This document shows, piece by piece, positions 17,642 through 26,465 of a DNA stretch of 64,000 nt. Location: contig NZ_CP116967.1 in NCBI RefSeq assembly GCF_032050975.1, positions 558,001 to 622,000 of the forward strand. The letters are read 5' to 3'. The notes beneath the pieces are model-generated. The model made no database searches. It was not told the origin of the DNA and was given only the letters and a program-made list of their open reading frames with translations. This DNA comes from Candidatus Nitrospira allomarina (lineage in GTDB: Bacteria > Nitrospirota > Nitrospiria > Nitrospirales > UBA8639). How positions within the stretch are numbered: the stretch's first letter is position 1; each line of letters begins with the position of its first letter. The translations under genes were made by a program, and so were the position numbers.

Positions 17642-18871
17642 TTAAAACAAATTGGAAACAATGCGGGTGCCCCCTACCCACGTGCCGATGAGGCTCCCAA
17701 TCGTGGGGAGGAGAAAGGCTAAAAATACACGAAGGAGTCGACTTTTCCACCACCTTCGTGGAATGGCAATATCCTCCGCCACCGTTTGAAACTCCCGCAC
17801 CAGAGGCGGTTGCAAATAGGCCTGGACAAACGCCGTGACATAGCCGACTCCAATAACGGGGGTGAGACTGGTAAACGGTGCCGAGATAAAGGCAGCGGCG
17901 ATGGTGAGCGGATGAGCCATGGCCAACAACCCGCCAATCCCGCTGGGAATGCCATTAGCCAAAATCCAAAACATTAAATTCTCTCCGGCAGCACTTAACC
18001 CCTTTTGCCATCCTATCCAAGCTATTGACCCCACAATCAGAACAGGGATACTCCAACCCACTGCTTTCCAAACCGGAGAGACGGGCTGAATGCTTTCCAG
18101 CTCCTCCAAGTCCACCTGCTCCCGGCCATGCAATGTGCGGCAAATGCCTTCCACATGCCCGGCGCCAACCACGGCGACAATCCTGGTCCCTGACGCATCG
18201 GCAATTTTTTTAGCCAAATAGTGATCCCGCTCGTCAATGAGCACCGTTTTGAGCGTCGGCACCTCTTTCCCTAAGTCCTTCATCATTTCTGAAAGCACAT
18301 CCTGCTTTTTAAGGTTCCGAATCTCCTCTTCGGAGACTTCAGTGGTATCAAAGATACTCAGCATGAGCGAGGACATTAACAGACTTTTTCGCCAAAATGG
18401 GGTGTTGCGCCAGGCCCGACGCATCGTCACCCGCACGTCACGGTCAGCGAGGGTCACGGGAATATCATGCTTGTCGGCCATACGAATGGCCTCCAGCATT
18501 TCGGTACCTGGAATGACGCCCAATTTATCTCCCAACCGTTTTTGGAAGGAAGACAAAATAAGATTGACCATCAGCGTACTGAGCTGCTGCTTGCGGATGA
18601 TTTCCTTGAGGTCCAACGATTCCCATCGGTTGGGATGCGAGATGGCTTCAAAACGCTTGGCATCCAATTCTACACAGACACGATCGGGATGCTCCTGTTC
18701 AATGACGAGTTTGACCAAATCCACAGATTCTTGTGACACATGGGCCGTGCCAATCAGGATCACGGTCTTCCCATTCACTGACAGACACGATACATCAGCC
18801 TCGTACTGTCCCACCAAGCCTGTTGATGCTTCCGACACAATTCCTGGTGGGGTATAATCTGAATTTTTCAT
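17642..18871 (-). CDS. TraB/PrgY-type membrane protein
   Basis: About 409 residues. The N-terminal TraB domain (about 25-230) shows the paired GTAHVSQESVDLV and VVGAGHVEGI motifs with conserved Glu (VCVELDAKRFEAI), as in the TraB/PrgY/GumN superfamily. The C-terminal third has three to four transmembrane helices (VGWSIPVLIVGSIAWIGW; LLAMAHPLTIAAAFISAP; FLAFLLPTIGSLIGTWVGG). Enterococcal relatives act in peptide-pheromone shutdown and some family members look like metal-dependent proteases, but the activity here is unknown. The start could be 18877 or 18871; neither has a clear ribosome site. Confidence 0.85.
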   Translation of the reverse strand: MKNSDYTPPGIVSEASTGLVGQYEADVSCLSVNGKTVILIGTAHVSQESVDLVKLVIEQEHPDRVCVELDAKRFEAISHPNRWESLDLKEIIRKQQLSTLMVNLILSSFQKRLGDKLGVIPGTEMLEAIRMADKHDIPVTLADRDVRVTMRRAWRNTPFWRKSLLMSSLMLSIFDTTEVSEEEIRNLKKQDVLSEMMKDLGKEVPTLKTVLIDERDHYLAKKIADASGTRIVAVVGAGHVEGICRTLHGREQVDLEELESIQPVSPVWKAVGWSIPVLIVGSIAWIGWQKGLSAAGENLMFWILANGIPSGIGGLLAMAHPLTIAAAFISAPFTSLTPVIGVGYVTAFVQAYLQPPLVREFQTVAEDIAIPRRWWKSRLLRVFLAFLLPTIGSLIGTWVGGTRIVSNLF

Positions 18872-18998
18872 GGGCACACCATGGCATATCCGGCAAGGAA
18901 CTTGTCAAGCCTCATCGTTATCGATCACAATACTTTCATTAAAATTGAATTCAGCGCCTACCAAAAGACCCTTTCAGCACGACGACATGGAGGTTTAA

Positions 18999-19202
18999 GT
19001 GCCATCCGAATCTCAGCGACCCGTTCAACGTCCTCCCGTCTGGATGTGGATCAGTGCCGATGGAGGACGATGGCGGATTAATCATACACCGAACGGTGTG
19101 TGGTCCTGTCGGATTGGTCTTGGGGGAAAACGCGTGGGATCTTGGAAAACCGGACTTCCTCCTAGCTTGGATTCCTGGCCAAAAAGCAACAATCAGGAAT
19201 AG
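18999..19202 (+). CDS. small Trp/Gly-rich protein of unknown function (67 residues)
   Basis: GTG start preceded by GGAGG with a 5-nt spacer, a near-ideal ribosome site. The product has six Trp residues and many Gly, Arg and Pro (VWMWISADGGRWRINH, LGGKRVGSWKTGLPP), one Cys, and no signal peptide. It is divergent from the TraB-like gene and convergent with the 103-residue gene. No family recognised. The strong ribosome site and the coherent composition are the reasons for calling it. Confidence 0.55.
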   Translation: MPSESQRPVQRPPVWMWISADGGRWRINHTPNGVWSCRIGLGGKRVGSWKTGLPPSLDSWPKSNNQE

Positions 19203-19237
19203 GAAACTCCCCTTGCACTAAGATTCTCGGATGAAAC

Positions 19238-19549
19238 TTACAAGTCAAATAGAAAGTTTACATTATCCCCGCCAAAGGCTTTGACCGTTCCCTCAATCAC
19301 TTTTTCATTCTCTGAATACACCCACACCGCCACATCCGATAATCCGGTCAGTCGCTTCATCTGTTCCATGAGGACCAAAATGATTTTTCGACCTCGTTCA
19401 CGATCGGCCGACAAACGATGAAACAGTCCCTGGGTTACATGGAGTTGGAGAAGATGACCCTTCACAATCACATTGGTAATCTCAGGATTTTGCCCCATTT
19501 GGGTTTTAATGGCATCCACTATCTCTTCATTCGATTTTTGGGTCTTCAT
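19238..19549 (-). CDS. conserved-looking hypothetical protein (103 residues)
   Basis: A cytoplasmic alpha/beta-type protein with a hydrophilic start (MKTQKSNEEIVDAIKTQMG), alternating hydrophobic strands (ITNVIVKGHLLQLHVTQG), a basic helix (RERGRKIILVLMEQMKRL) and a final strand pattern (VAVWVYSENEKVIEGTVKAFG). No motif or family recognised. It is 53 bp downstream of the aminopeptidase gene on the same strand and may be its operon partner. Confidence 0.7.
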   Translation of the reverse strand: MKTQKSNEEIVDAIKTQMGQNPEITNVIVKGHLLQLHVTQGLFHRLSADRERGRKIILVLMEQMKRLTGLSDVAVWVYSENEKVIEGTVKAFGGDNVNFLFDL

Positions 19550-19602
19550 ATAATTGCTCCAGTTTGACTATGTCTCGAACAGCATGGAGGAAATTGGCGG
19601 AT

Positions 19603-21387
19603 TTAGATGAGAGGTTGCGTCGCCTGCTCCAACCAGGCACGCGTATCCGTATCCACGACAGATTGGAGTTCCGCCCACACGCGAGCATGATAGGTATCCA
19701 CCCACTGACGTTCGTTGAACGATAACACTTCGATGGCAATGAGGGCTCGCTCAAATGGCACAATCGTCAGGGTATTAAAGGCAAGAAACCTCCGCGATGA
19801 GTGTTTGAAGGACTCATCCTCCACCACCGTCACCAGATTTTCCAGGCGAATCCCATAGGCACCGGTTTTGTAATAACCCGGTTCATTTGACACAATCATC
19901 CCCGGCTTCAGAGCGACCGCATTGGCAGCTTTCCCGATCCGTTGTGGACCTTCATGGACCCCTAAAAAACTCCCGACACCGTGGCCTGTCCCATGATCGT
20001 AATCCAACCCCATTGCCCATAGGGGCGCACGTGCCAGCGCATCCAATTGGCTGCCTGTGGTCCCTTCAGGAAATCTGGCCGTGGCCAGAGCAATATGGCC
20101 TTGTAACACGCGTGTATAACGATCACGATGTTCGTCCGAAGGACGTCCAATCGCAATGGTCCGGGTGATATCAGTCGTTCCGTCCAAATATTGCCCGCCG
20201 GAATCAACCAGATACAATGTCCCTGGCTCCAGGCGCCTATTCGTCTCCGGGGTCGAATGATAATGCACAATGGCGCCATTTGGCCCTGCACCCGAAATTG
20301 TCGGGAAGCTGCAATCCTCCCACAACGCCTGTTTTCGACGACAGGCATCGAGATATTCCACGGCCTCTAATTCAGTCACCATCCCCTTGGGTCCTTCCCG
20401 GGCCAGCCACGCCAGAAATTGACACATGGCCAGTCCGTCCCGTTGATGCGCCGCATAGGCTCCTGCAATTTCCACCGGATTTTTACAGGCCTTTGGCAGC
20501 ACACAGGGATCATTTTTATGTACAATATCAGCCCCACTCCGGCTTAATGTGGTGAAAATCCAGGAATTGGTCTTGGCTGGATCACACAGCACCCGATTCC
20601 CATGGGCTCCCAACTGTTGTAAGCCAGCTTCAAATTCCTCCGGTAGTGCAAAGGAAATGTCCGGACCCAAATGCGCCTGCAAGCCCGGGGTGATTTTTTT
20701 TGGATCCACAAACAGGGCGACCCGCCCGGTGGCATATAGAATAGCCCGGCACAAAGGTAATGGAGTATGGGCTACATCCGATCCGCGAATGTTCAACAAC
20801 CAGGCAATTGAATCGGGTGCCGTAATGATGGCCGCATCGATCCGGTCTTCTAAACACCTCCGGCTTAAGATCTCACGCTTAACCTGGGAACTTTGACCGG
20901 AAAAATCCAGGAGATGAGGCTTGATCACACCTGAGGGTGGTTGAGGCCGATCATGCCAGACCACATCGATAGGATTCGATACACAGGGGATGAGTTGTGC
21001 ACCGACTCGTTCGATTGCCGTCTGAAACCGTTCGAGATCCTGCGGAGTATGCAGGGAAGGGTCATAGCCGATTCGATCGGTTGGTGCTGCACGAAGTGCT
21101 AACCATTCCACCGGTGAAGTTTCCCCACTATTGTGAAGCGTAAAGCTTTTCTCATCAACCTGGTCAGCCACTTGAAGCGTATACCGGCCATCCACAAACA
21201 TTGCTGCTTCATTTTGTAAGACAATCGCCGTCCCCGCCGAACCGGTAAACCCGGTCAACCAGGCAAGCCGCTCTGCGCAGGCAGGCAGATATTCATTCTG
21301 ATATTCATCCGTATGCGGCACCACAAAGCCCGTCAATTGTTGACGGACCAGTTCTGCTCGCAACGCCATAAGCTGCTCACATGCCAT
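19603..21387 (-). CDS. Xaa-Pro aminopeptidase, M24B family
   Basis: Metallo-aminopeptidase that removes an N-terminal residue before proline; cytoplasmic. The roughly 594-residue protein has two creatinase-like N-terminal domains (LRAELVRQQLTGFVVPHTDEYQNEY; then SIAWLLNIRGSDV) and the pita-bread C-terminal domain. Metal ligands are visible in order: the two Asp in DSGGQYLDGTTDITRT, His in HGTGHGVG, Glu in SNEPGYY and Glu in GIRLENLVTV. This three-domain size matches the eukaryote-like or plant-like cytosolic enzyme rather than short E. coli PepP. The start at 21387 is preferred because AGGAAAG lies about 6 nt upstream; the frame is open to 21492. The 103-residue hypothetical follows. Confidence 0.92.
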   Translation of the reverse strand: MACEQLMALRAELVRQQLTGFVVPHTDEYQNEYLPACAERLAWLTGFTGSAGTAIVLQNEAAMFVDGRYTLQVADQVDEKSFTLHNSGETSPVEWLALRAAPTDRIGYDPSLHTPQDLERFQTAIERVGAQLIPCVSNPIDVVWHDRPQPPSGVIKPHLLDFSGQSSQVKREILSRRCLEDRIDAAIITAPDSIAWLLNIRGSDVAHTPLPLCRAILYATGRVALFVDPKKITPGLQAHLGPDISFALPEEFEAGLQQLGAHGNRVLCDPAKTNSWIFTTLSRSGADIVHKNDPCVLPKACKNPVEIAGAYAAHQRDGLAMCQFLAWLAREGPKGMVTELEAVEYLDACRRKQALWEDCSFPTISGAGPNGAIVHYHSTPETNRRLEPGTLYLVDSGGQYLDGTTDITRTIAIGRPSDEHRDRYTRVLQGHIALATARFPEGTTGSQLDALARAPLWAMGLDYDHGTGHGVGSFLGVHEGPQRIGKAANAVALKPGMIVSNEPGYYKTGAYGIRLENLVTVVEDESFKHSSRRFLAFNTLTIVPFERALIAIEVLSFNERQWVDTYHARVWAELQSVVDTDTRAWLEQATQPLI

Positions 21388-21561
21388 CACAACTTTCCTA
21401 TTACCATAAGCATTCGGGTTTAACTCCTTTCCTTTAGGGAGACCATGCGAGGATAACACATTCGCTACTGTCTGCCGATTGTTTAAACACACATACCCGG
21501 CGTAGGAAAAATCGCATTACCACATTTTAAACGATGAAAACAGGGAAGCGCACTCGGGAAA

Positions 21562-21897
21562 CTATTGGATGGCTTGCAAGGCAGTCTCTTCAGTGGGATA
21601 TGTCGGAATCAGTTCGGGAAAATTTGCGTCTTCGAGTAAGGTTTTCACCGGCTGCTGGGGTTCTACGACACTCATCGCCATATGATTGTCATTCAAGTCA
21701 AGGTAGGCGAGCACCAGTCCCCCCAACCCAATGGTGTCCATGAACGTGACGCCCTCCATATTAAAAGTGATATGCCTGGCGCCGGAGAACCTGGCGGATT
21801 TCACCATCCCCTGGAACACTTTCCGGGAGTATGCGGTCACCCGTCCTGAAATCATCAAGACCAGCGTTGTATCTTGCATTCGTTCGGCTACTTGCAT
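21562..21897 (-). CDS. STAS-domain protein (anti-sigma factor antagonist type)
   Basis: 111 residues forming one STAS domain: LVLMISGRVTAYSRKVFQG, HITFNMEGVTFMDTIGLGGLVLAYL, then MAMSVVEPQQPVKTLLEDANF. At the usual phosphorylation position (D-S-S/T-G) it reads DTIG, so Thr would be the phospho-acceptor. Such proteins bind anti-sigma or kinase partners, but no RsbW-type gene lies nearby, so the partner is unknown. The ribosome site before the ATG at 21897 is weak. Confidence 0.82.
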   Translation of the reverse strand: MQVAERMQDTTLVLMISGRVTAYSRKVFQGMVKSARFSGARHITFNMEGVTFMDTIGLGGLVLAYLDLNDNHMAMSVVEPQQPVKTLLEDANFPELIPTYPTEETALQAIQ

Positions 21898-22104
21898 CTC
21901 GACACCAGGGGTTATTTTGTTATTTTCGGCAATTTCCTCCGATTCTTGCTGAATACCCCCGATTTCCTCATGATGTCGAGGGTCTTGTGCTTACACAGGT
22001 AGACAGTCCCATTATGGAAGGAGCATTATGACAGATCTTGGGCCGCCCACTGGCAAACAACATACTGAATTTACGAAGATACTGAGAGAAAATAAAGAAT
22101 ATCG

Positions 22105-22192
22105 CGCCTGAACGGCAGAAAACCGTCGGAGTGGGCTAGGAGAAGGTAACCGAGGCTCAGAGGGAAATGTTCCCCCCCAAGATGAGCCTCGG
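22105..22192 (+). other. structured leader region upstream of recQ
   Basis: Two hairpins lie in the 160 bp before recQ: ACGG/CCGT around 22110-22124, and a strong one with CCGAGGCTCA (22150-22159) pairing with TGAGCCTCGG (22183-22192), with an inner GGGAA/TTCCC stem. There is no T-tract directly after. It could be an mRNA leader structure or the terminator of a short upstream transcript. No known riboswitch class matched. Confidence 0.4.
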
Positions 22193-22261
22193 GCCAGATC
22201 AGAATCTCCCTATCAATACTCTCCATCATCATCATCTCCTACAATTACGACAACTTCAATT

Positions 22262-24697
22262 GTGAAGAACAACCTACCCCCTCAACATATTAACTCCCGG
22301 CACCTGCACCCCTCAACACAACCTCACCTCCTCTCACTGTTAAAAGAACATTTTGGTTTCACGGCCTTTCGGCCTTTACAGGAAGAGATCATTCGGGATG
22401 TACTCGCTGAGCGCGACGTGGTGGCCCTGTTACCCACGGGAGGAGGGAAGTCCCTGTGCTTTCAGTTACCGGCGCTGGCCCGCTCGGGCCTGACGATCGT
22501 GGTCTCGCCGCTCATTGCGCTGATGAAAGATCAAGTGGATGGGCTCCGTGCCAATGGCATTGCTGCAACATATCTCAACTCATCTCTGACCGCGCAGGAA
22601 TCCCAGATTCGCTTGCGGGGGCTGCACCAGGGTGACTACCGCCTCCTCTACATGGCACCGGAACGCCTCATGGTTCCCGGATACCTCAGCCTGGTCAGGA
22701 ATTTTCAGGTCAATCTGCTGGCTATTGATGAAGCCCACTGTATTAGTGAATGGGGCCATGATTTCCGGCCGGAATACCGGCGACTTGTGGAACTCCGGGA
22801 TCAGGTCCCCAGTCTCCCGATCATCGCACTCACCGCTACCGCCACGGAGCGGGTGCAAAAAGACATTGTCACACTTCTACGATTGCGGGACCCGGCCTGC
22901 TACGTGGCCAGTTTCAACCGGCCCAACCTGACCTACCAGGTGCAGCCAAAGGACAATCCGTTTGGACAAGTCCTCGCATTTCTCCGGAAACGCCCAAAGG
23001 ACTCAGGAATTCTCTACTGCCAGAGCCGGAAGACCACAGAAAGTGTGGCGGATCGTTTACAGCAATATGGCCTGAAGGCACTGCCCTATCATGCCGGACT
23101 GAGTGCCGAGGAGCGGACCCGGAATCAGGAATTGTTCCTTCGAGATGAAATCCAGGTGATTTGCGCCACCATTGCCTTCGGCATGGGAATCAACAAGCCT
23201 AACGTGCGATTTGTCATTCACTACGATTTACCCAAAAACCTCGAAAGCTATTATCAAGAGACCGGGCGTGCCGGACGAGATGGCCTGCCAAGCGAGTGTG
23301 TCCTGCTCTTCAGCGCCGGGGATACGGTCAAGCAGCAACGCTTCATCAATGAGAAAACTAACTTCCAGGAGCAGCAGATCGCCGACAGGCAATTACAGGA
23401 AATGGTGCACTATGCGGAATGTTCTACCTGCCGGCGCCGCACATTGCTCCAATATTTTGGAGAACAGGTTGAATCCGAAAACTGTGAGGCATGTGATAAC
23501 TGCCTGACGCCCAGGGATATCTTCGACGGCACGGATGCCGCGCAGACCGTTCTCTCTTGCGTTGAAGAAATACGTGGAACAAGTGGATTTAGCGTCGGGC
23601 TCAATCACGTCATCGCCGTACTCACCGGAGCCAACACCGAAAAAATCCGACGATGGCGTCATGACCTATTAACCAGCTACGGGAAAGGAGAAGCCCACCG
23701 GAGGCCAGAATGGGCCGCCATCAGCCGGGAACTCATCCGGCTGGGATATCTCCGACAATCGGCAGACCCATTCACCGTGGTGGAGGTCACCGACCAGGGT
23801 CAGGTTTTTCTTCAAGACCCCAAAACGCTCATGCTCACAAAGCCCATGAGCACACCGGAACGCAAGGCGCTCTCTGGCGAGGACCCTGGTCACGATGAGA
23901 TGCTCTTCACTCGCCTCCGTCAACTTCGCAAAACATTAGCTGATGAGGCTGATGTCCCTGCCTACGTCATATTTTCCGATGTGGCACTACGGCAGATGGC
24001 ACGTGACTATCCGGCTAATGAACAGGAATTCCTCCAGATTAGCGGAGTCGGAAATCGGAAATTACAGGAATTTGGGCCTAAGTTCCTGGCAGTCATCGCA
24101 AGACACCTGGAAAACTACGCTCCCCTGACAATTCCAAAGGAACCCAATCCCGCTTCAGCACTCTCTTTAAGGAATCAAAACCCGGCAAACAATAAAAAAA
24201 ATATTGAGTGCCGGCAGGATTTGGAGACTTATGAAGAACCGGACAGTTCAAAAAATTCCACAATTTCACCCGCCCTTTCCCACGGGCAAGGCCGCAGGGG
24301 AATGGGCACCAGGAGCGCAAAAGAATTACGGGAGGACGACAGGGCCCCGAAAACGCCGGCGGCGAACTTTTTCAACAGGCCGGCCAGAAGAAGGCCGCTT
24401 GGAGATACCGTCCATGATACGTTGCGCTATTTTAGGTCTGGGCATTCGATCGAACAGATCGCCAGTGAGCGCGGCTTGGTCGTCAGCACCATCTATGGAC
24501 ACATGGAACAAGCCATCCAAGCCGGTGAACCGGTAGACCTTACCCGACTGTGGACATCGGAGCAGGAATTAGAAATGGCAGAAGCCTTCGGGAAAACGGG
24601 GTTTGGCAATCTCACCGGAGCCAAAGAGCTACTCGGTAATCTCTACGATTACGGCCAACTTCGGCTCTTCCGCGCCGTTTATGGGAAAAATGGGTAG
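22262..24697 (+). CDS. recQ: ATP-dependent DNA helicase RecQ with C-terminal helix-turn-helix
   Basis: 3'-5' DNA helicase of recombination and replication-fork repair. The GTG at 22262 begins an 811-residue protein. Superfamily 2 motifs: FRPLQEEII, Walker A LLPTGGGKSLCFQLP, DEAH in LLAIDEAHCISEWGHDFRPEY, TATAT, and YYQETGRAGRDG. The zinc site has four Cys (CSTCRRR and CEACDNC), followed by RQC winged-helix and HRDC (about 540-620, FTRLRQLRKTLADE, ISGVGNRKLQEFG). A low-complexity linker (about 630-705) leads to a C-terminal helix-turn-helix of the WRN/Bacteroides RecQ type (SIEQIASERGLVVSTIYGHM). Length is greater than E. coli RecQ because of this tail. The linker resembles a repeat element, and a decayed copy of the 3' end lies 1.3 kb downstream. 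The start is uncertain because no ribosome site is visible. Confidence 0.95.
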   Translation: MKNNLPPQHINSRHLHPSTQPHLLSLLKEHFGFTAFRPLQEEIIRDVLAERDVVALLPTGGGKSLCFQLPALARSGLTIVVSPLIALMKDQVDGLRANGIAATYLNSSLTAQESQIRLRGLHQGDYRLLYMAPERLMVPGYLSLVRNFQVNLLAIDEAHCISEWGHDFRPEYRRLVELRDQVPSLPIIALTATATERVQKDIVTLLRLRDPACYVASFNRPNLTYQVQPKDNPFGQVLAFLRKRPKDSGILYCQSRKTTESVADRLQQYGLKALPYHAGLSAEERTRNQELFLRDEIQVICATIAFGMGINKPNVRFVIHYDLPKNLESYYQETGRAGRDGLPSECVLLFSAGDTVKQQRFINEKTNFQEQQIADRQLQEMVHYAECSTCRRRTLLQYFGEQVESENCEACDNCLTPRDIFDGTDAAQTVLSCVEEIRGTSGFSVGLNHVIAVLTGANTEKIRRWRHDLLTSYGKGEAHRRPEWAAISRELIRLGYLRQSADPFTVVEVTDQGQVFLQDPKTLMLTKPMSTPERKALSGEDPGHDEMLFTRLRQLRKTLADEADVPAYVIFSDVALRQMARDYPANEQEFLQISGVGNRKLQEFGPKFLAVIARHLENYAPLTIPKEPNPASALSLRNQNPANNKKNIECRQDLETYEEPDSSKNSTISPALSHGQGRRGMGTRSAKELREDDRAPKTPAANFFNRPARRRPLGDTVHDTLRYFRSGHSIEQIASERGLVVSTIYGHMEQAIQAGEPVDLTRLWTSEQELEMAEAFGKTGFGNLTGAKELLGNLYDYGQLRLFRAVYGKNG
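24245..24385 (+). repeat. repeat-like segment inside the recQ linker
   Basis: This in-frame stretch shares spaced anchors with the intergenic element at 26466-26583: TTCAAAAA near the start, CAAGGCCGCAGG (about 24290-24301), and an end segment AACGCCGGCGGCGAACTTTTTCAACA against AACGCCGCTGGCGACTTTTTTCAACA. The matches keep order and similar spacing. It looks like an old copy of the same element translated as the low-complexity linker between HRDC and the C-terminal helix-turn-helix. Confidence 0.45.
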
Positions 24698-24889
24698 TGA
24701 GTGAATCAGATCCCATTTCAGGTATTTAATATTCCAGGTGGGTGCCTATTTCAAGCGTATTGGGGAGGAGTGAAAACGATGTGTACGTTGGCTGCAAGTC
24801 GAAATATCAGAGGAGTGTCCCCGGCAGGCGCAGCCGGTTTATGTTGCCCCCGAGTTTCATTCTGGTACATGAAAAAGGTCAGACCCGGA

Positions 24890-24922
24890 CGAGCCCTTTT
24901 ATCCGCAGGATAAAAGGGCTCG
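24890..24922. terminator. strong bidirectional hairpin terminator
   Basis: A perfect 15-bp stem, CGAGCCCTTTTATCC with a GCA loop and GGATAAAAGGGCTCG. It lies between recQ (plus) and the convergent 24939-25715 gene (minus), as expected for a shared terminator. The T-rich arms replace a separate T-tract. Confidence 0.7.
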
Positions 24923-24938
24923 CTAATGGGCAATCACA

Positions 24939-25715
24939 CTAAGGAGCGAGGTTGATTTCGACGTTGAAGAAGTAGTCGTTGGCGCCGTTTCCTGGCCTCA
25001 TAATATCTACGGCATCACTCGGATCGGCTTCCCCTCCTAAGGGAATTTTAATAGCATCATTCGGTTGATCAAGAAAACTATCAAATAGTATTTGCTCGGG
25101 TATTGTTCCTAACCGCACGATTTCCAGTTCACCCGGAATTTCCCAGTTGAAGAGCGAACCTGAAGCAGATTGGACGATGACGGAAGTGGGCGTGGCGGAA
25201 AAAACGTGGGTAACAACCACTGGAGCGAGGTTGAGATTGCCAAGATCTGCGCAATTGGCGTCGGGGGGAGATGAGCAAGGGTCAAACGTCTTTGGGTATT
25301 GGCCGAATTCAATAGTGTCGCCCGCATTAATAACACCGTCCATGTTGGCATCAACAAGCTCCGAGATTTCAACGTCGACTTGCGGGTCATACGTTCCATC
25401 CCGATCTGTATCGATGTATGCCCGGGAAAAAACATGCCTCGCGATGACCTCGTTGCATTCTGCATCCAGAGTGATCGTTCCAGCACCATTTGAACTTGCT
25501 GGGAATATGTCCCCGTGGTTAGCCAGGTGATTCTGGACTGCGTTACCACTGACGGAAATTTTCTTAAAAACCCCTTCATCCGGGTCAAAATGGCAAATCT
25601 CCACTTTTGGCATCTTGGCAGCTTCAACTTGCCCTGTTCCTAGCATACACACACCCGCAAAAGCTGCACTGAACCATACCGATGTCCTTTTACTTCTTCG
25701 ATCGACCAAATTCAT
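24939..25715 (-). CDS. exported protein with calcium-loop-like repeats
   Basis: 258 residues starting at an ATG with GGAGG 5 nt upstream (the ATG at 25727 has no such site). The signal peptide includes SVWFSAAFAGVCMLGTGQVEAA. The mature part starts KVEICHFDPDEG, then ISVSGNAVQNHLANHGD, a combination seen in many secreted proteins of environmental bacteria. It is followed by Asp-rich loops DTDRDGTYDPQVD and DANMDGVINAGD that resemble dockerin or EF-hand calcium sites, then a beta-rich C-terminal half. The second loop is the kind found in dockerin-like type I repeats. It is probably a secreted or surface protein binding calcium (inference); no enzymatic domain recognised. Confidence 0.75.
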   Translation of the reverse strand: MNLVDRRSKRTSVWFSAAFAGVCMLGTGQVEAAKMPKVEICHFDPDEGVFKKISVSGNAVQNHLANHGDIFPASSNGAGTITLDAECNEVIARHVFSRAYIDTDRDGTYDPQVDVEISELVDANMDGVINAGDTIEFGQYPKTFDPCSSPPDANCADLGNLNLAPVVVTHVFSATPTSVIVQSASGSLFNWEIPGELEIVRLGTIPEQILFDSFLDQPNDAIKIPLGGEADPSDAVDIMRPGNGANDYFFNVEINLAP

Positions 25716-25950
25716 AACATCCTCCAAATATGTGGTTATGAATCATACATCGGTTGGTTATTCAAAAAAGGAAAGTCCCACGGAGCAAAATAATTTCATC
25801 CATGGCCGAAAACAGTTAATACCAGATGACCCACCCTCCCATTAAAAAGTCGCGCACGTTCTGGCTTAGGATGAGTCAACCAATGGTCAGGAGCAAAGCC
25901 CCTGAACGGCACCATCACAAAAACACCAGGTTTTTAAAAGAGATTCCGTA

Positions 25951-26192
25951 GGCGGCATCGCCAATCAGCGGGGAGAGTGGCCAATACTATCAATGAGGAC
26001 CTGGAACGAGCCATCCAAGCCGGTGAGCCGGTAGACACCACCCATTTCCATGACACCAGAGCAGGAATCAGAAATGACAGGGGATTTTGAGAAAGCAGGT
26101 TTGGAAATTTCCCCGGCGCCAAAGAGCTACTCGGCAACTCCTACGATTAGGGCCCGCTCCGCCTCTTCCACGCCGTTCATGGGAAAACCTGA
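25951..26192 (+). pseudogene. decayed duplicate of the recQ C-terminal helix-turn-helix
   Basis: The DNA aligns with recQ 24455-24697 from the helix-turn-helix to the last codons. Landmarks are CTGGAACGAGCCATCCAAGC against ATGGAACAAGCCATCCAAGC, CGGTGAGCCGGTAGAC against CGGTGAACCGGTAGAC, and GCCAAAGAGCTACTCGGCAA against GCCAAAGAGCTACTCGGTAA, ending CGCCGTTCATGGGAAAA against CGCCGTTTATGGGAAAA. Small indels break the frame, and the copy has an in-frame stop (ACGATTAGG). It has no start or promoter. It is a remnant of a partial duplication or of a second recQ-like gene. Confidence 0.8.
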
Positions 26193-26248
26193 AATATTGT
26201 AATGCAAACAAGAAATGACTTTTAATTCATATAGTTTTTAATTCAAGC

Positions 26249-26276
26249 GTCATCCTGAGCCAGCGGCGAAGGATCT
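26249..26276. repeat. widespread TCATCCTGAGC-type palindromic repeat
   Basis: GTCATCCTGAGCCAGCGGCG followed by AAGGATCT is an imperfect palindrome (ATCCTGAGC against GCGAAGGAT). Variants of TCATCCTGAGCGAAGCGAAGGATCT occur between genes in many bacterial phyla. Its role is not established; it is often mistranslated as DPSPLAQDD-like tails in gene predictions. Confidence 0.7.
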
Positions 26277-26465
26277 GAGCCCAAATTAAAGACGCTCTGG
26301 GATGTAATATCCTTCCAGGAACTTGTCCTGATTTTGCTTAAGGCCCGCTGTGCCCTTCTTAGGGAATATGAGGCTAACGCCTTGTGGAGCAGCGGTGCGG
26401 CATAGCCGCGTCCGTCTGCATTGCTTTGCTGAAATTTCCCATCATTGATATACAATCCTGCGGAA

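Noticed and set aside
26243..26455. A 70-codon minus-strand open frame
   Set aside because: Its C-terminus (DPSPLAQDD) is the translation of the widespread palindromic repeat; no ribosome site.
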